29,748 nucleotides of DNA from a virus: the IMG/VR virus record IMGVR_UViG_3300033182_000852, positions 1 through 29,748 of that record; one strand, 5' to 3'. Shown here one piece after another: positions 22,586 through 29,729 of the stretch. Position 1 is the stretch's first letter; each line of letters starts with the position of its first letter. The position numbers and the translations under genes were made by a program. Below the pieces are notes generated by a model. That model was not told the DNA's origin and did not search any database. It was given only the letters and a program-made list of their open reading frames with translations.

Positions 22586-22894
22586 ATGGGAGTCAGGAGC
22601 TCAAATTCAGTCAGTTTCGCCACAGATGCAGAGCGAGAATTCTGGAATGCAAGTGAATATAGTGTAAAATACGACAGTCGAACTCTGCTACAGTCGATAA
22701 ACAGTGGTGGTTATCCCATGCAGAGACTGACCACTCGAGGCCTATATGAATACATATACACCATATGTGGGGTTCAACCTGGAGAATGTCTGATCAAACG
22801 TGTTAATGATCGTTATGGTTATGGAAAATTTTCTATAGAAATTCGCTTTGTAGACGCCTACACTGCCAGCCTATTTAAACTGGGTAGCACATAG
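22586..22894 (+). CDS. Hypothetical protein, 102 residues
   Basis: The frame from ATG 22586 encodes a soluble protein with SFATDAEREFWNASEYSVKY, a central GGYPMQRLTTRGLYEYIYTI and a C-terminal FSIEIRFVDAYTASLFKLGS. No family is recognised. An earlier in-frame GTG (22568) lies inside the promoter spacer next to the -10 box and cannot be the start if that promoter is used. No SD precedes the ATG. The gene stands alone, with non-coding repeats after it. Confidence 0.65.
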   Translation: MGVRSSNSVSFATDAEREFWNASEYSVKYDSRTLLQSINSGGYPMQRLTTRGLYEYIYTICGVQPGECLIKRVNDRYGYGKFSIEIRFVDAYTASLFKLGST

Positions 22895-22903
22895 TCGATT
22901 GTG

Positions 22904-22962
22904 TGGCACAATATATAGTGTATACATGTAATGCATGGCACAATATATAGTGTATACATGTA
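22904..22962 (+). repeat. 27-bp perfect direct repeat, two copies
   Basis: A 27-base unit beginning TGGCACAATATATAGTG and ending TATACATGTA occurs at 22904-22930 and again, without mismatch, at 22936-22962, a period of 32. The unit contains the ATAGTGTATACATGTA motif that recurs in degenerate form near 23157-23174 and 23315-23328. Confidence 0.85.
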
Positions 22963-22976
22963 CATGCATGCGTGCT

Positions 22977-23230
22977 TGCGTACAGCGGGGCCTCCACATC
23001 ATACCACTTTTCGGGTATGGGGATGGAGTTTTTAACTGTATATAGGGTGATTTACTACACTATAGGCGTTTTAATCCCATTGGTTACACTTCGTGGGGAA
23101 GGTCTCATCAACTTATTTTCGCCATTGTAGGTATTTTAAATGCATTTCGGCCAGAATAATAGTGTATATATGTACCCGGGTGGGGAAGGTCTCATCAACT
23201 TATTTTTCACTATATGCGTACAGCGGGGCC
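22977..23230 (+). repeat. 16-bp direct repeat, two copies
   Basis: TGCGTACAGCGGGGCC occurs at 22977-22992 and 23215-23230. Just after the first copy, an imperfect inverted repeat (CATACC/GGTATG with further pairing, about 22991-23029) can form a hairpin. Confidence 0.8.
23093..23206 (+). repeat. 27-bp perfect direct repeat within an 87-bp degenerate tandem unit
   Basis: A 27-base unit starting GTGGGGAAGGTCTCATCAAC occurs at 23093-23119 and 23180-23206. Both copies are followed, at varying distance, by a degenerate block (GCCATTG, TAGG, ATTT-AAAAT, TTCGGCC or TTCCGCC) and an AATAGTGT motif. This makes an approximately 87-bp tandem duplication that has since diverged. An open frame through it (from 23093) simply reads the repeats and is not a gene. 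Confidence 0.8.
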
Positions 23231-23310
23231 ATTGCTTGTAGGGCATTTAAAATATGGTTCCGCCCAACACCTGACTCAATCATTAATAGTGTGCATCAAG
23301 TGTTCTAGAG

Positions 23311-23318
23311 TGTAAATA
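23311..23318 (+). promoter_or_regulatory. Possible late-type box TGTAAATA
   Basis: TGTAAATA is one mismatch from TATAAATA and lies six bases before ATG 23325, close to the arrangement at 7360 and 29717. The match is weak alone. Confidence 0.25.
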
Positions 23319-23324
23319 GTGTAC

Positions 23325-25166
23325 ATGTATTCTATTTCATTAGTTCAACCAAACTTTGCACAGGGCTCTCAGTCATATAAGAGCTACTGGCTACCACACT
23401 CTATTGCTTGTGTTTATGTGTATACAGCATATTCCAGTGAGTTTGAGGGTGTATATAAACTAAATCAAATTGTTTTTAAACGTGATTCAATTGGTAGTAC
23501 AGCATTGGCGCTTGCAGGTGATGATGTTGTGCTGTTTTCAAATTACATGTGGAATTGGGAATACAATAAGAGTTTAGCACACAGTATAAAATCAATTAAT
23601 CCTCGAACACGCATAGTATTTGGAGGACCTCAAGTAAGCGAACATCGATTGGAATCTCAACGTGAATCAATGCCATATGTGGACACTTGGATTATTAGTG
23701 AGGGTGAACTGAGTTTTCGGGAATATACACGTGATTTAATATCAGGCCAAACCAAAACTGTATATGATATCAAGCGACTGGAAGATTTAGACATACCCAG
23801 TCCCTATTTGGTAGGGTTTTTTGATCATCTGCTGGCTCAAAATCAGGCGCTTCGGTGGAATACAACGCTGGAAACCAACAGGGGGTGTCCATTCAAGTGT
23901 ACATTTTGTGATTGGGGTTCATTGACCTATGCCAAAGTCAAGCGTTTTCCCATCTCTAAAGTTGAAGGGGAAATAGAATGGATTGCTCGCAATGGCATAG
24001 AGTATGTGTTTGTGGCTGATGCTAACTTTGGCATGTTTCCAGAACGTGACATGCAGATAGCACAATGGATGACCAAATACCAAAGGCAGTATGGTTATCC
24101 TGAAGTTTGGAACGCAAATTGGCACAAAAACAGCCGTCAAAATGTGTTGCCCATAGTGGAACATTTAACGCAAGGTGGTAAAAACCGTGCCATGACCATC
24201 AGTGTGCAATCAATGAATGAGGGTGTGCAAACAGCAATTGAACGCAAAAACATGGATATTTCGCACATGCAAGACATGTTTGATCTGATCAATTCAAAAG
24301 GTTTAGCCAGTTATACAGAATTAATACTGCCACTGCCATTAGAAACAGTACAATCGTGGCGTGATGGTCTAGCAGAAGTGTTACGCATAGGACAACACAA
24401 CAGTATAGAAATATGGTTTCATCAATTGTTGGAAAATGCAGAAAGCACCAAGAGTCATGTGAGTGAATATGGCTTTGAAACTCGTGAATTAAGTGGTTAT
24501 GTGAGTGGAGAAATAGAACCTGGCGATGAAGATATTCTAGAAAAAACAGAGGTTGTTGTGGCCACCAACACTATGAGCTATAGTGAATTCATTGACTGTT
24601 GGCAATATGCCAGCATGATAATCAATTTTCACTGTGGAGGTTGGACACAATTAATCAGTCGTGTGCGAGTTGGTCAGGGTGAAACAGATTATTTGACATT
24701 TTATAATGATTTATTTGAACGATTAAATGCCAGTCCCTGCATAATTGGTGCCAATTGGCGTGAACAACGACAGCATTTAGACTTATTTTTAGAGGGTCGT
24801 GCGCCTAATGGATTCAGTGCCCACACATTTTTATGGAATTTCAACAGATTATTACATGAGAATTACACAGCCAGTTGGGCATTTATCACTGACGCAACTG
24901 GGTTAGAAGGCAGTTTGGCCTATGCACAAAAAGAATTTATTCATAATTATTACGATGGTTATCCTAAAAAAATAATATTACCAGGTAATTATTATGAATA
25001 TTTGAATAATTATTCAGATCAATTAAAGGGAGGTTTATTTGAATATCAAATTGATCCAAATAATAAACCTGATTCAGTTGAAAAACATTTGGATAATTTA
25101 TATTTCAAACGCCGTATGGGTTATGGCAAGAACACAATCACAGAAATCAGTCGCAGAGAAAGATGA
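23325..25166 (+). CDS. B12-binding radical SAM enzyme
   Basis: From ATG 23325 the protein has 613 residues. The N-terminal 150 residues read as a cobalamin-binding domain (SISLVQPNF, DDVVLFSNYMWNWEY, INPRTRIVFGGPQVSE, WIISEGELSFREY). The radical SAM domain follows with C188-x3-C192-x2-C195 in NRGCPFKCTFCDWGS, then EYVFVADANFGMF, TISVQSMNEG and SYTELILPLPLET. The long C-terminal region (about 370-613) is unassigned. Such enzymes include methyltransferases and ring-forming enzymes; the reaction is unknown. The gene is the first of an overlapping set with a sulfotransferase-like and glycosyltransferase-like genes, so a glycan or lipid substrate is plausible. It requires a 4Fe-4S cluster and cobalamin, the latter probably from the host. 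Confidence 0.9.
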   Translation: MYSISLVQPNFAQGSQSYKSYWLPHSIACVYVYTAYSSEFEGVYKLNQIVFKRDSIGSTALALAGDDVVLFSNYMWNWEYNKSLAHSIKSINPRTRIVFGGPQVSEHRLESQRESMPYVDTWIISEGELSFREYTRDLISGQTKTVYDIKRLEDLDIPSPYLVGFFDHLLAQNQALRWNTTLETNRGCPFKCTFCDWGSLTYAKVKRFPISKVEGEIEWIARNGIEYVFVADANFGMFPERDMQIAQWMTKYQRQYGYPEVWNANWHKNSRQNVLPIVEHLTQGGKNRAMTISVQSMNEGVQTAIERKNMDISHMQDMFDLINSKGLASYTELILPLPLETVQSWRDGLAEVLRIGQHNSIEIWFHQLLENAESTKSHVSEYGFETRELSGYVSGEIEPGDEDILEKTEVVVATNTMSYSEFIDCWQYASMIINFHCGGWTQLISRVRVGQGETDYLTFYNDLFERLNASPCIIGANWREQRQHLDLFLEGRAPNGFSAHTFLWNFNRLLHENYTASWAFITDATGLEGSLAYAQKEFIHNYYDGYPKKIILPGNYYEYLNNYSDQLKGGLFEYQIDPNNKPDSVEKHLDNLYFKRRMGYGKNTITEISRRER

Positions 25167-25738
25167 TACAGTTAGAAAAACACGGATTAATATTGATTAA
25201 AACTCAACGCACTGCCAGCACTGCCGTTGCAACTGCAATGAATTTGCATGCATGTGAAACAGATATTGTGGCAGAATTAGAAACACCTGTGCATTTTTAT
25301 AGAGCTCGCAACAGCGAAGGCTATAGCGAATGGACTATTGCTCGAGATATTCCCACACAATTACGCAAAACTCACAAACTGTTTTGCATAGAGCGTGAGC
25401 CTGTGAGCAAATGCATCAGTCATTACAGTTGGCTTGTGGATAAAAATAGATCTATCACACAGAGATTGCAAATGACTTGGGGTCAATACATCAACAGCAC
25501 ACTGCTACCTATAGATCATTTTCGCTACACAGATGACAATAATAAATTAATTGTTGATAAAATTATTAAATATGAAAATTTACATGAGGAATTATCTGAA
25601 TATTTGCCAATTAAATTGGATAAAAAAATCATAAACAGGCAAAGCAACACGATTGATATTGAAGTAGGCGATGAATTACGTGAATTTATTTACGATAAAT
25701 TCTCAGAGTCAAACAGGCACACTGGCTATGCACTATAA
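25163..25738 (+). CDS. Sulfotransferase-like P-loop protein
   Basis: This 191-residue protein has the 5'-phosphosulfate loop KTQRTASTAVATAM near residues 13-26 and a 3'-phosphate-binding segment, FCIEREPVSKCISHYSWLV, with the conserved Arg and Ser. This resembles the carbohydrate sulfotransferase families. It overlaps the radical SAM gene by ATGA, and its last 11 bases overlap the next gene. It is the second sulfotransferase-like gene of the window (the other is at 12663); the two are not close copies. Confidence 0.8.
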   Translation: MIQLEKHGLILIKTQRTASTAVATAMNLHACETDIVAELETPVHFYRARNSEGYSEWTIARDIPTQLRKTHKLFCIEREPVSKCISHYSWLVDKNRSITQRLQMTWGQYINSTLLPIDHFRYTDDNNKLIVDKIIKYENLHEELSEYLPIKLDKKIINRQSNTIDIEVGDELREFIYDKFSESNRHTGYAL

Positions 25739-26597
25739 TATATTAAATGTAACATTTCGCGAAGATATATTTCGCAGTGAAATTTTGTGTTATTCTTTGA
25801 ATAAATTCTGCAATGATGATTACACTATACATGTTGTTGTCAATGACGATATAGGAATATTTGAAAATAATAAACCAATATTCGATAAATTCCCTAAAGT
25901 TAATTACTTACATCACAGTGAATTTGTAGACCCATGGCCGACGAATATTACAAATTATCCAAATCAAAATAATGGTTGGATAACTCAGCAAGTGGTCAAG
26001 TGTAGTTTTTTTAAATATTGTAAAACTGATTATTTGATAATTGACAGTAAAACAATAATTATGAAACCTATACAACTGAGCGATTGGGCACATTGGGGTG
26101 GCACTACTAAAATGTCATGGGGCAATTATGAAAATGAAAATATAATTGCAGTAGATGCTTATAAAAAACAATTAAATAAACCTGAAATTGAACCAACTAA
26201 ATTAGGTCGTATTCAAGGAATACCGTTTTGGTGCCCTGCAGATGTATGGAAAGATTATAATTTCGATAATTTATATAATGATTTATTTGTGTTAAAGCCA
26301 CATGGAGATGGTGTGCGAGGCAGTATAACACCTATGGAATATGCACTTATGGCAGTGCTAGTAGGTGATGAATATACCAGTAAACATCAAAAACAAAAGC
26401 CTGTTGGCGGTTATTGCAATAAATTTAAACCATTAAACGTATTAGAACAATACAATATACTTGGCTGGAAACCAGAGTTTTGGTCAATTGATGGTATTGA
26501 TGTTTTGTACAAATTATGTCTAAGCAGAGGCTTAGAACTAGAAAAAATTGACACTGTACATCGAGGTGATCCCTGTACAGAATTTAAATTAATATGA
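25728..26597 (+). CDS. GT-A-like glycosyltransferase (DUF6492-like)
   Basis: From ATG 25728 the protein has 289 residues. It starts with a Rossmann-type strand pattern (YNILNVTFREDIF, YTIHVVVNDDIGIF) and has NNGWITQQVVKCSFFKYCKTDYLIIDSKTIIMKP, which parallels the 'QQ-x-x-K...D-x-D' core of DUF6492-type sugar transferases, though the D-x-D reads D-S-K here. The later HGDGVRGSITPMEYALMAVL fits a catalytic acidic region. The loss of the second Asp is a caution about activity. An open frame begins earlier at 25671 inside the preceding gene but adds nothing recognisable. The gene overlaps both neighbours. Confidence 0.72.
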   Translation: MHYNILNVTFREDIFRSEILCYSLNKFCNDDYTIHVVVNDDIGIFENNKPIFDKFPKVNYLHHSEFVDPWPTNITNYPNQNNGWITQQVVKCSFFKYCKTDYLIIDSKTIIMKPIQLSDWAHWGGTTKMSWGNYENENIIAVDAYKKQLNKPEIEPTKLGRIQGIPFWCPADVWKDYNFDNLYNDLFVLKPHGDGVRGSITPMEYALMAVLVGDEYTSKHQKQKPVGGYCNKFKPLNVLEQYNILGWKPEFWSIDGIDVLYKLCLSRGLELEKIDTVHRGDPCTEFKLI

Positions 26598-27379
26598 AAT
26601 TTTATATTCACAAAATGTTCACACATGACTACTTTAAATACGTAAGTCAAAGTCTTTTAATTTATATATTACCTAGAGTAAATCACGAACTATATGATTG
26701 TGAAATAGTTGATGACTACAAAAGTATACAGGCAGACTTAAACACTTGGCTAGTTGTACCTTACACAGTAGGTGCTGAAAAACATTGGCCTGTAAATTTT
26801 TTAGACTTTTTATCAAAAAACAATCAATTAAATATTTTAATAGATTGGTCAGGCGAACCATGGGAAACAAGACTTGGTTCTACTTTGTTGAACAGGTTTA
26901 AAAATAGATCAGGACATGTAGTTTTAGTACATGGTGAGTTGACTGTAAAAAATAAATATAATTTGCCCGAAAATGTATTAGGTATGCCTGCACAAATAAT
27001 ATATCACAGTATATTTTCAAAAGAATATTATCAACATTTTTACGGTCGGAATTTTGCTTTAATTAAAAATGTTTTTAAATTTGCTACGCACGACTTCTTA
27101 TGTTTGAATGGTACAAGTGACCCAAGACGAACAGCATTAGTAAATCGTTTTTTAGATTCATCCCAAAGCATAATTTATACCTTAGACCGTAGTGAATTAA
27201 GTAATTGGAAGGACGCAATTTTATGGTTTCTAAGCAGAAGCCTGCCGGTAGAGAAGGTATGCGATAGTAAAATATATGTAGCAACAGAAACTTTCGGTGG
27301 TAATAACGGTGGTAATAAGATGTTTATCACATCACAGAGAAGACTGCAAGAGCCTTTTCTATGGGTAAACCATTTGTAA
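26594..27379 (+). pseudogene. Frameshifted glycosyltransferase, N-terminal part
   Basis: This frame begins with ATGA overlap and reads glycosyltransferase-like sequence up to about KIYVATETFGGNNGG-NKMFIT. It then runs into an unrelated tail and stops at 27379. The expected continuation of the family motif, T-EKTARAFSMGKPFV, is found in the frame of the next entry. A tandem TCACA TCACA at 27327-27336 explains it: deleting one copy restores a single 349-residue frame (26594-27648) with an unbroken FITEKTARAFSMGKPFV motif. The broken protein of 261 residues lacks the donor-binding C-terminus and is probably inactive unless slippage restores the frame. The family is the same as the gene at 10692. 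Confidence 0.75.
27327..27336 (+). repeat. 5-bp tandem duplication TCACA causing the frameshift
   Basis: TCACA occurs twice in a row (27327-27331 and 27332-27336). One copy gives TTTATCACAGAGAAGACT, coding FITEKT, the conserved start of the glycosyltransferase C-terminal motif. Two copies shift the frame. Confidence 0.8.
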
Positions 27380-27648
27380 TTATGGGCCCTATAGGTATTC
27401 ACAAACAGTTAAGTGATTGGGGCTTTAAATTATTTACAGACAGCCAGCACAACGATACAAATAATTTATATGATGATGTTGAGTGGACATTTGATCAAGC
27501 AATGCAAATTAAAGAAAAATATTCTGCAGAAAATTATTTAGATTTGTGTTTGTTTAACTTAGAACTATTTCACAGTGTTGAATTTCAACGTAAACTACTG
27601 CAAGAATACTTGCTAACACCATTAAAAATAACGGTTGACAAAAACTAA
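27361..27648 (+). pseudogene. Frameshifted glycosyltransferase, C-terminal part
   Basis: This frame carries the rest of the glycosyltransferase motif, KPFVIMGPIGIHKQLSDWGFKLFTD (compare GHPFII...LTELGFELFDEILDYP at 10692). The homologous sequence already starts upstream of ATG 27361, from about 27337 in this frame, so the fragment is not a gene with its own natural start. If translated separately from 27361 it would give a 95-residue C-terminal piece. No SD precedes that ATG. The two pieces together have the size of a complete enzyme. Confidence 0.72.
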
Positions 27649-27662
27649 AAAGATCATATACT
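27635..27662 (+). promoter_or_regulatory. Sigma70 promoter of the ParB-like gene
   Basis: TTGACA (27635-27640) overlaps the end of the broken glycosyltransferase. TATACT (27657-27662) follows after 16 bases. The leader to 27752 contains a small GTAA-TTCG-TTAC hairpin (27716-27727). Confidence 0.78.
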
Positions 27663-27751
27663 AATAGTTGGAGTGACCCAATCATTCGTGATGCGGTCGC
27701 ACAATTAACGCCCCAGTAATTCGTTACGCAGGCTTAATACAAGGATATTAT

Positions 27752-28882
27752 ATGAGTAAAATTAAAGGCAAAGTCGGAGCCTATAACCGACAACAGGAAA
27801 TCAATAATTTTCTTGCAAGATATGAGAAAAAATTTGATATGAAGGACGATGCTATTGATACTAGAACAATGGCAGAGAACTATGAACATGGAATTATTCC
27901 ATTAGAGGACATTGCACAAGCAATTGATGTTGTGTTAGGTCCAAACAAAAGACCTAAAGTAAGGACATTCGATCCTGAATTACAAGGATATTTACATTTC
28001 GATTGGCATAACTGGGCTGACTTATATTTGTGGCCAAGATTCCAACGTGATGTTGCACCTAATCATATCTTTAAAATAGAAGGGGACTGGGACGATACTT
28101 GTCCTATAGTACCTTGTGCAATTAAAGTAACTGTAGATGGTGTGCAAAAAACATTTATCTGGGACGGACATCACACTTGTCAGGAAATGAAGCGACAAGG
28201 ATATACTAAATTCCCTGTGTGGTTTTTAGATGTTGATGCTATGTTAGAAGATGGTGTTGAAATTCCAGAAGAATTTGATAATATTGTTGAATTTGCTGTG
28301 AATAAAGCAGGTACTAATATGGTACGAATTAACAGCAAAAACAAAAGAAAACTTAGTGCCTACGATGAGTTTATGATTTTGTTAGAAGTTAAAGACTCGG
28401 CTACAGTTTCAATGAATAATATTTTATCAGCAGTTGGTTATGTGCCTAAAAGGCACCCAGTTGAAGGCGGCTTTACACAGATTAAAAGCGGACAAGCAAT
28501 CTTTGATATGACAGATGACTACGGAACTAAAGGCAAATACTTTAAACGAGGTTTGCAATTTCAAAAACGCCATTGGCCAATGGCTCCTGCGGAGTTAGAA
28601 ATATGGCGTCCTATGGCACTACTTTATAAGCAGTGTGAAATAGAAGGCTTTACTCTAGACGAGCAGTTTGATATTGAACTAGGAGAATACCTAACTAAAA
28701 CTTATGGCGATCCCAGTAGCACACAAGAAAGTCTAAAAGAACTTTATTATGATGAATTACATAATAAAGGCTTCAAAGAGCCAAGAGATCATGACCAATG
28801 GAGAGTTTATGACACAATAATTAATGTGTATAAAAAGAATATTGGTAGAATTGATTTACCACAAGCACAGTGTAGGTTCTAA
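27752..28882 (+). CDS. ParB/sulfiredoxin-like domain protein
   Basis: This 376-residue protein has a ParB/Srx-like core around residues 100-160: LWPRFQRDVAPNH, then TFIWDGHHTCQEMKRQGYTKFPVWF, in which D138-G139-H140-H141 corresponds to the family's DGHHR-x-x-A loop. The remainder (about 190-376) is unassigned, mostly helical and charged. Phage ParB-like proteins may be nucleases or CTP/ATP-using regulators; the activity here is unknown. AAGGA eight bases upstream supports the start. The GIY-YIG-like gene follows after two bases, so they form an operon behind the promoter at 27635. Confidence 0.82.
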   Translation: MSKIKGKVGAYNRQQEINNFLARYEKKFDMKDDAIDTRTMAENYEHGIIPLEDIAQAIDVVLGPNKRPKVRTFDPELQGYLHFDWHNWADLYLWPRFQRDVAPNHIFKIEGDWDDTCPIVPCAIKVTVDGVQKTFIWDGHHTCQEMKRQGYTKFPVWFLDVDAMLEDGVEIPEEFDNIVEFAVNKAGTNMVRINSKNKRKLSAYDEFMILLEVKDSATVSMNNILSAVGYVPKRHPVEGGFTQIKSGQAIFDMTDDYGTKGKYFKRGLQFQKRHWPMAPAELEIWRPMALLYKQCEIEGFTLDEQFDIELGEYLTKTYGDPSSTQESLKELYYDELHNKGFKEPRDHDQWRVYDTIINVYKKNIGRIDLPQAQCRF

Positions 28883-28884
28883 TT

Positions 28885-29277
28885 ATGAAGTTTTTATATT
28901 TAAAATTAGATCCGTTTGGTGCTGATGCATGTAAAATAGGTATTACCTCCAAGCCAGATGTTAGGCTTGGAGTGTACCAAAACAGTTATTACCACGGAAG
29001 TCATACTGCGACATTTGATTATTTGTGGGTTGGTGACGATAAAAACATTAATAATATCGAAAAAACCCTAAAAACCCAAATGGGCCTTAGTATTCAAAAA
29101 GAAGGCAGAGGACATTCAGAGTGGATAAGCGAACCTGCAGACGTTGTTTTAAACCAAATTAGCGAAACTATAAAAGGTTATCGGTATAAGGTATTTAGAG
29201 CAACAGAACGCCCGGTCACTATTTATAACTTAGATCAAGTTATAGATAAGTGTAAAAAAATGGTTGACAACAATTAA
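28885..29277 (+). CDS. GIY-YIG-like (T5orf172/MUG113 type) nuclease
   Basis: The 130-residue protein starts FLYLKLDP and continues ACKIGITSKPDVRLGVYQ, which fits the GIY-YIG-type pattern in which KIGIT and the following R27 lie at the active site. YLWVGDDKNINNIEKTLK (with E59 as a likely metal ligand) and GHSEWIS follow. The size fits compact phage members of the T5orf172/MUG113 group. Target DNA is unknown; such proteins may be homing or host-DNA-degrading enzymes. It ends just downstream of the next promoter's -35. Confidence 0.8.
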   Translation: MKFLYLKLDPFGADACKIGITSKPDVRLGVYQNSYYHGSHTATFDYLWVGDDKNINNIEKTLKTQMGLSIQKEGRGHSEWISEPADVVLNQISETIKGYRYKVFRATERPVTIYNLDQVIDKCKKMVDNN

Positions 29278-29291
29278 TTTGGTGTTATACT
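29264..29291 (+). promoter_or_regulatory. Sigma70 promoter with extended -10
   Basis: TTGACA (29264-29269) and TATACT (29286-29291) are 16 bases apart, with a TGT before the -10 that resembles an extended -10. The -35 lies inside the end of the upstream gene. The leader contains TTGGAGT (29302-29308) and ACTCCAA (29325-29331), which can pair. Confidence 0.8.
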
Positions 29292-29366
29292 ATTATCAAG
29301 TTTGGAGTTTAGGACTCTTTCCCTACTCCAAGCGATTTGTTTAATGTTGAAAAAATAGGAGGTCAT

Positions 29367-29639
29367 ATGACTACATCAACTACAACTGTAACCAAAGAGT
29401 CTAAAGTACTTGCGGCTCTTCAATCCGGCAGAACTCTTTCTTCTGCTCAACTTAGAAGCCAATTTAATGTTGGTAACCCACAGGCTGTTATTCAGTCTCT
29501 TAGATTCAAGGGATTTCCAATCTATTTGAACACTGTAACTGACACTAAAGGCAGAACTAGAAACGTTTATCGTTTAGGTACTGCTTCTAGAGCAGTTATT
29601 GCCGCTGGTTACAGAGCAATGGCTAACGGTACTGTCTAA
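29367..29639 (+). CDS. Small winged-helix/HTH protein
   Basis: From ATG 29367 the product has 90 residues: a Thr/Ser-rich start, VLAALQSGRTLSSAQLRSQF and VGNPQAVIQSLRFKGFPIYL forming a helix-turn-helix, then a wing (TDTKGRTRNVYRLGT) and a helical end (VIAAGYRAM). Proteins of this kind are widespread in marine T4-like phages and are probably DNA-binding regulators. AGGAGG five bases upstream fixes the start; an in-frame TTG start at 29337 has no such support. Its own promoter and perfect terminator make it a single-gene unit, consistent with strong, dedicated expression. Confidence 0.88.
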   Translation: MTTSTTTVTKESKVLAALQSGRTLSSAQLRSQFNVGNPQAVIQSLRFKGFPIYLNTVTDTKGRTRNVYRLGTASRAVIAAGYRAMANGTV

Positions 29640-29657
29640 TCTAATTAGACTTGAACC

Positions 29658-29684
29658 AAAAAAAGGGCCTGCGGGCCCTTTTTT
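29658..29684 (+). terminator. Rho-independent terminator after the HTH gene
   Basis: GGGCC/GGCCC (29665-29669 with 29674-29678) with a TGCG loop is extended by seven A pairing with the T tract (29679-29684). It directly follows the HTH gene and stops just before the late promoter at 29717. Confidence 0.92.
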
Positions 29685-29716
29685 ATTCATAAATACCTGT
29701 AACAATTAAAACATCT

Positions 29717-29724
29717 TATAAATA
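29717..29724 (+). promoter_or_regulatory. T4-type late promoter box TATAAATA
   Basis: An exact TATAAATA lies five bases before a possible ATG at 29730, as at 7360. A weaker CATAAATA lies at 29688-29695. The site follows the terminator of the HTH gene and so opens a new late unit running off the window. Confidence 0.65.
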
Positions 29725-29729
29725 TATTT

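Noticed and set aside
23080-23210. Hammerhead-like TTGATGAG on the minus strand of the 27-bp repeats
   Set aside because: The required stem II and GAAAC core are missing.
23093-23308. 71-codon frame with repeated GKVSSTYF
   Set aside because: The repeated peptide is just the translation of the 27-bp DNA repeat; no SD and no coding character.
22895-23324. CRISPR array
   Set aside because: There are only two copies of each unit, with unequal spacing and no cas genes.
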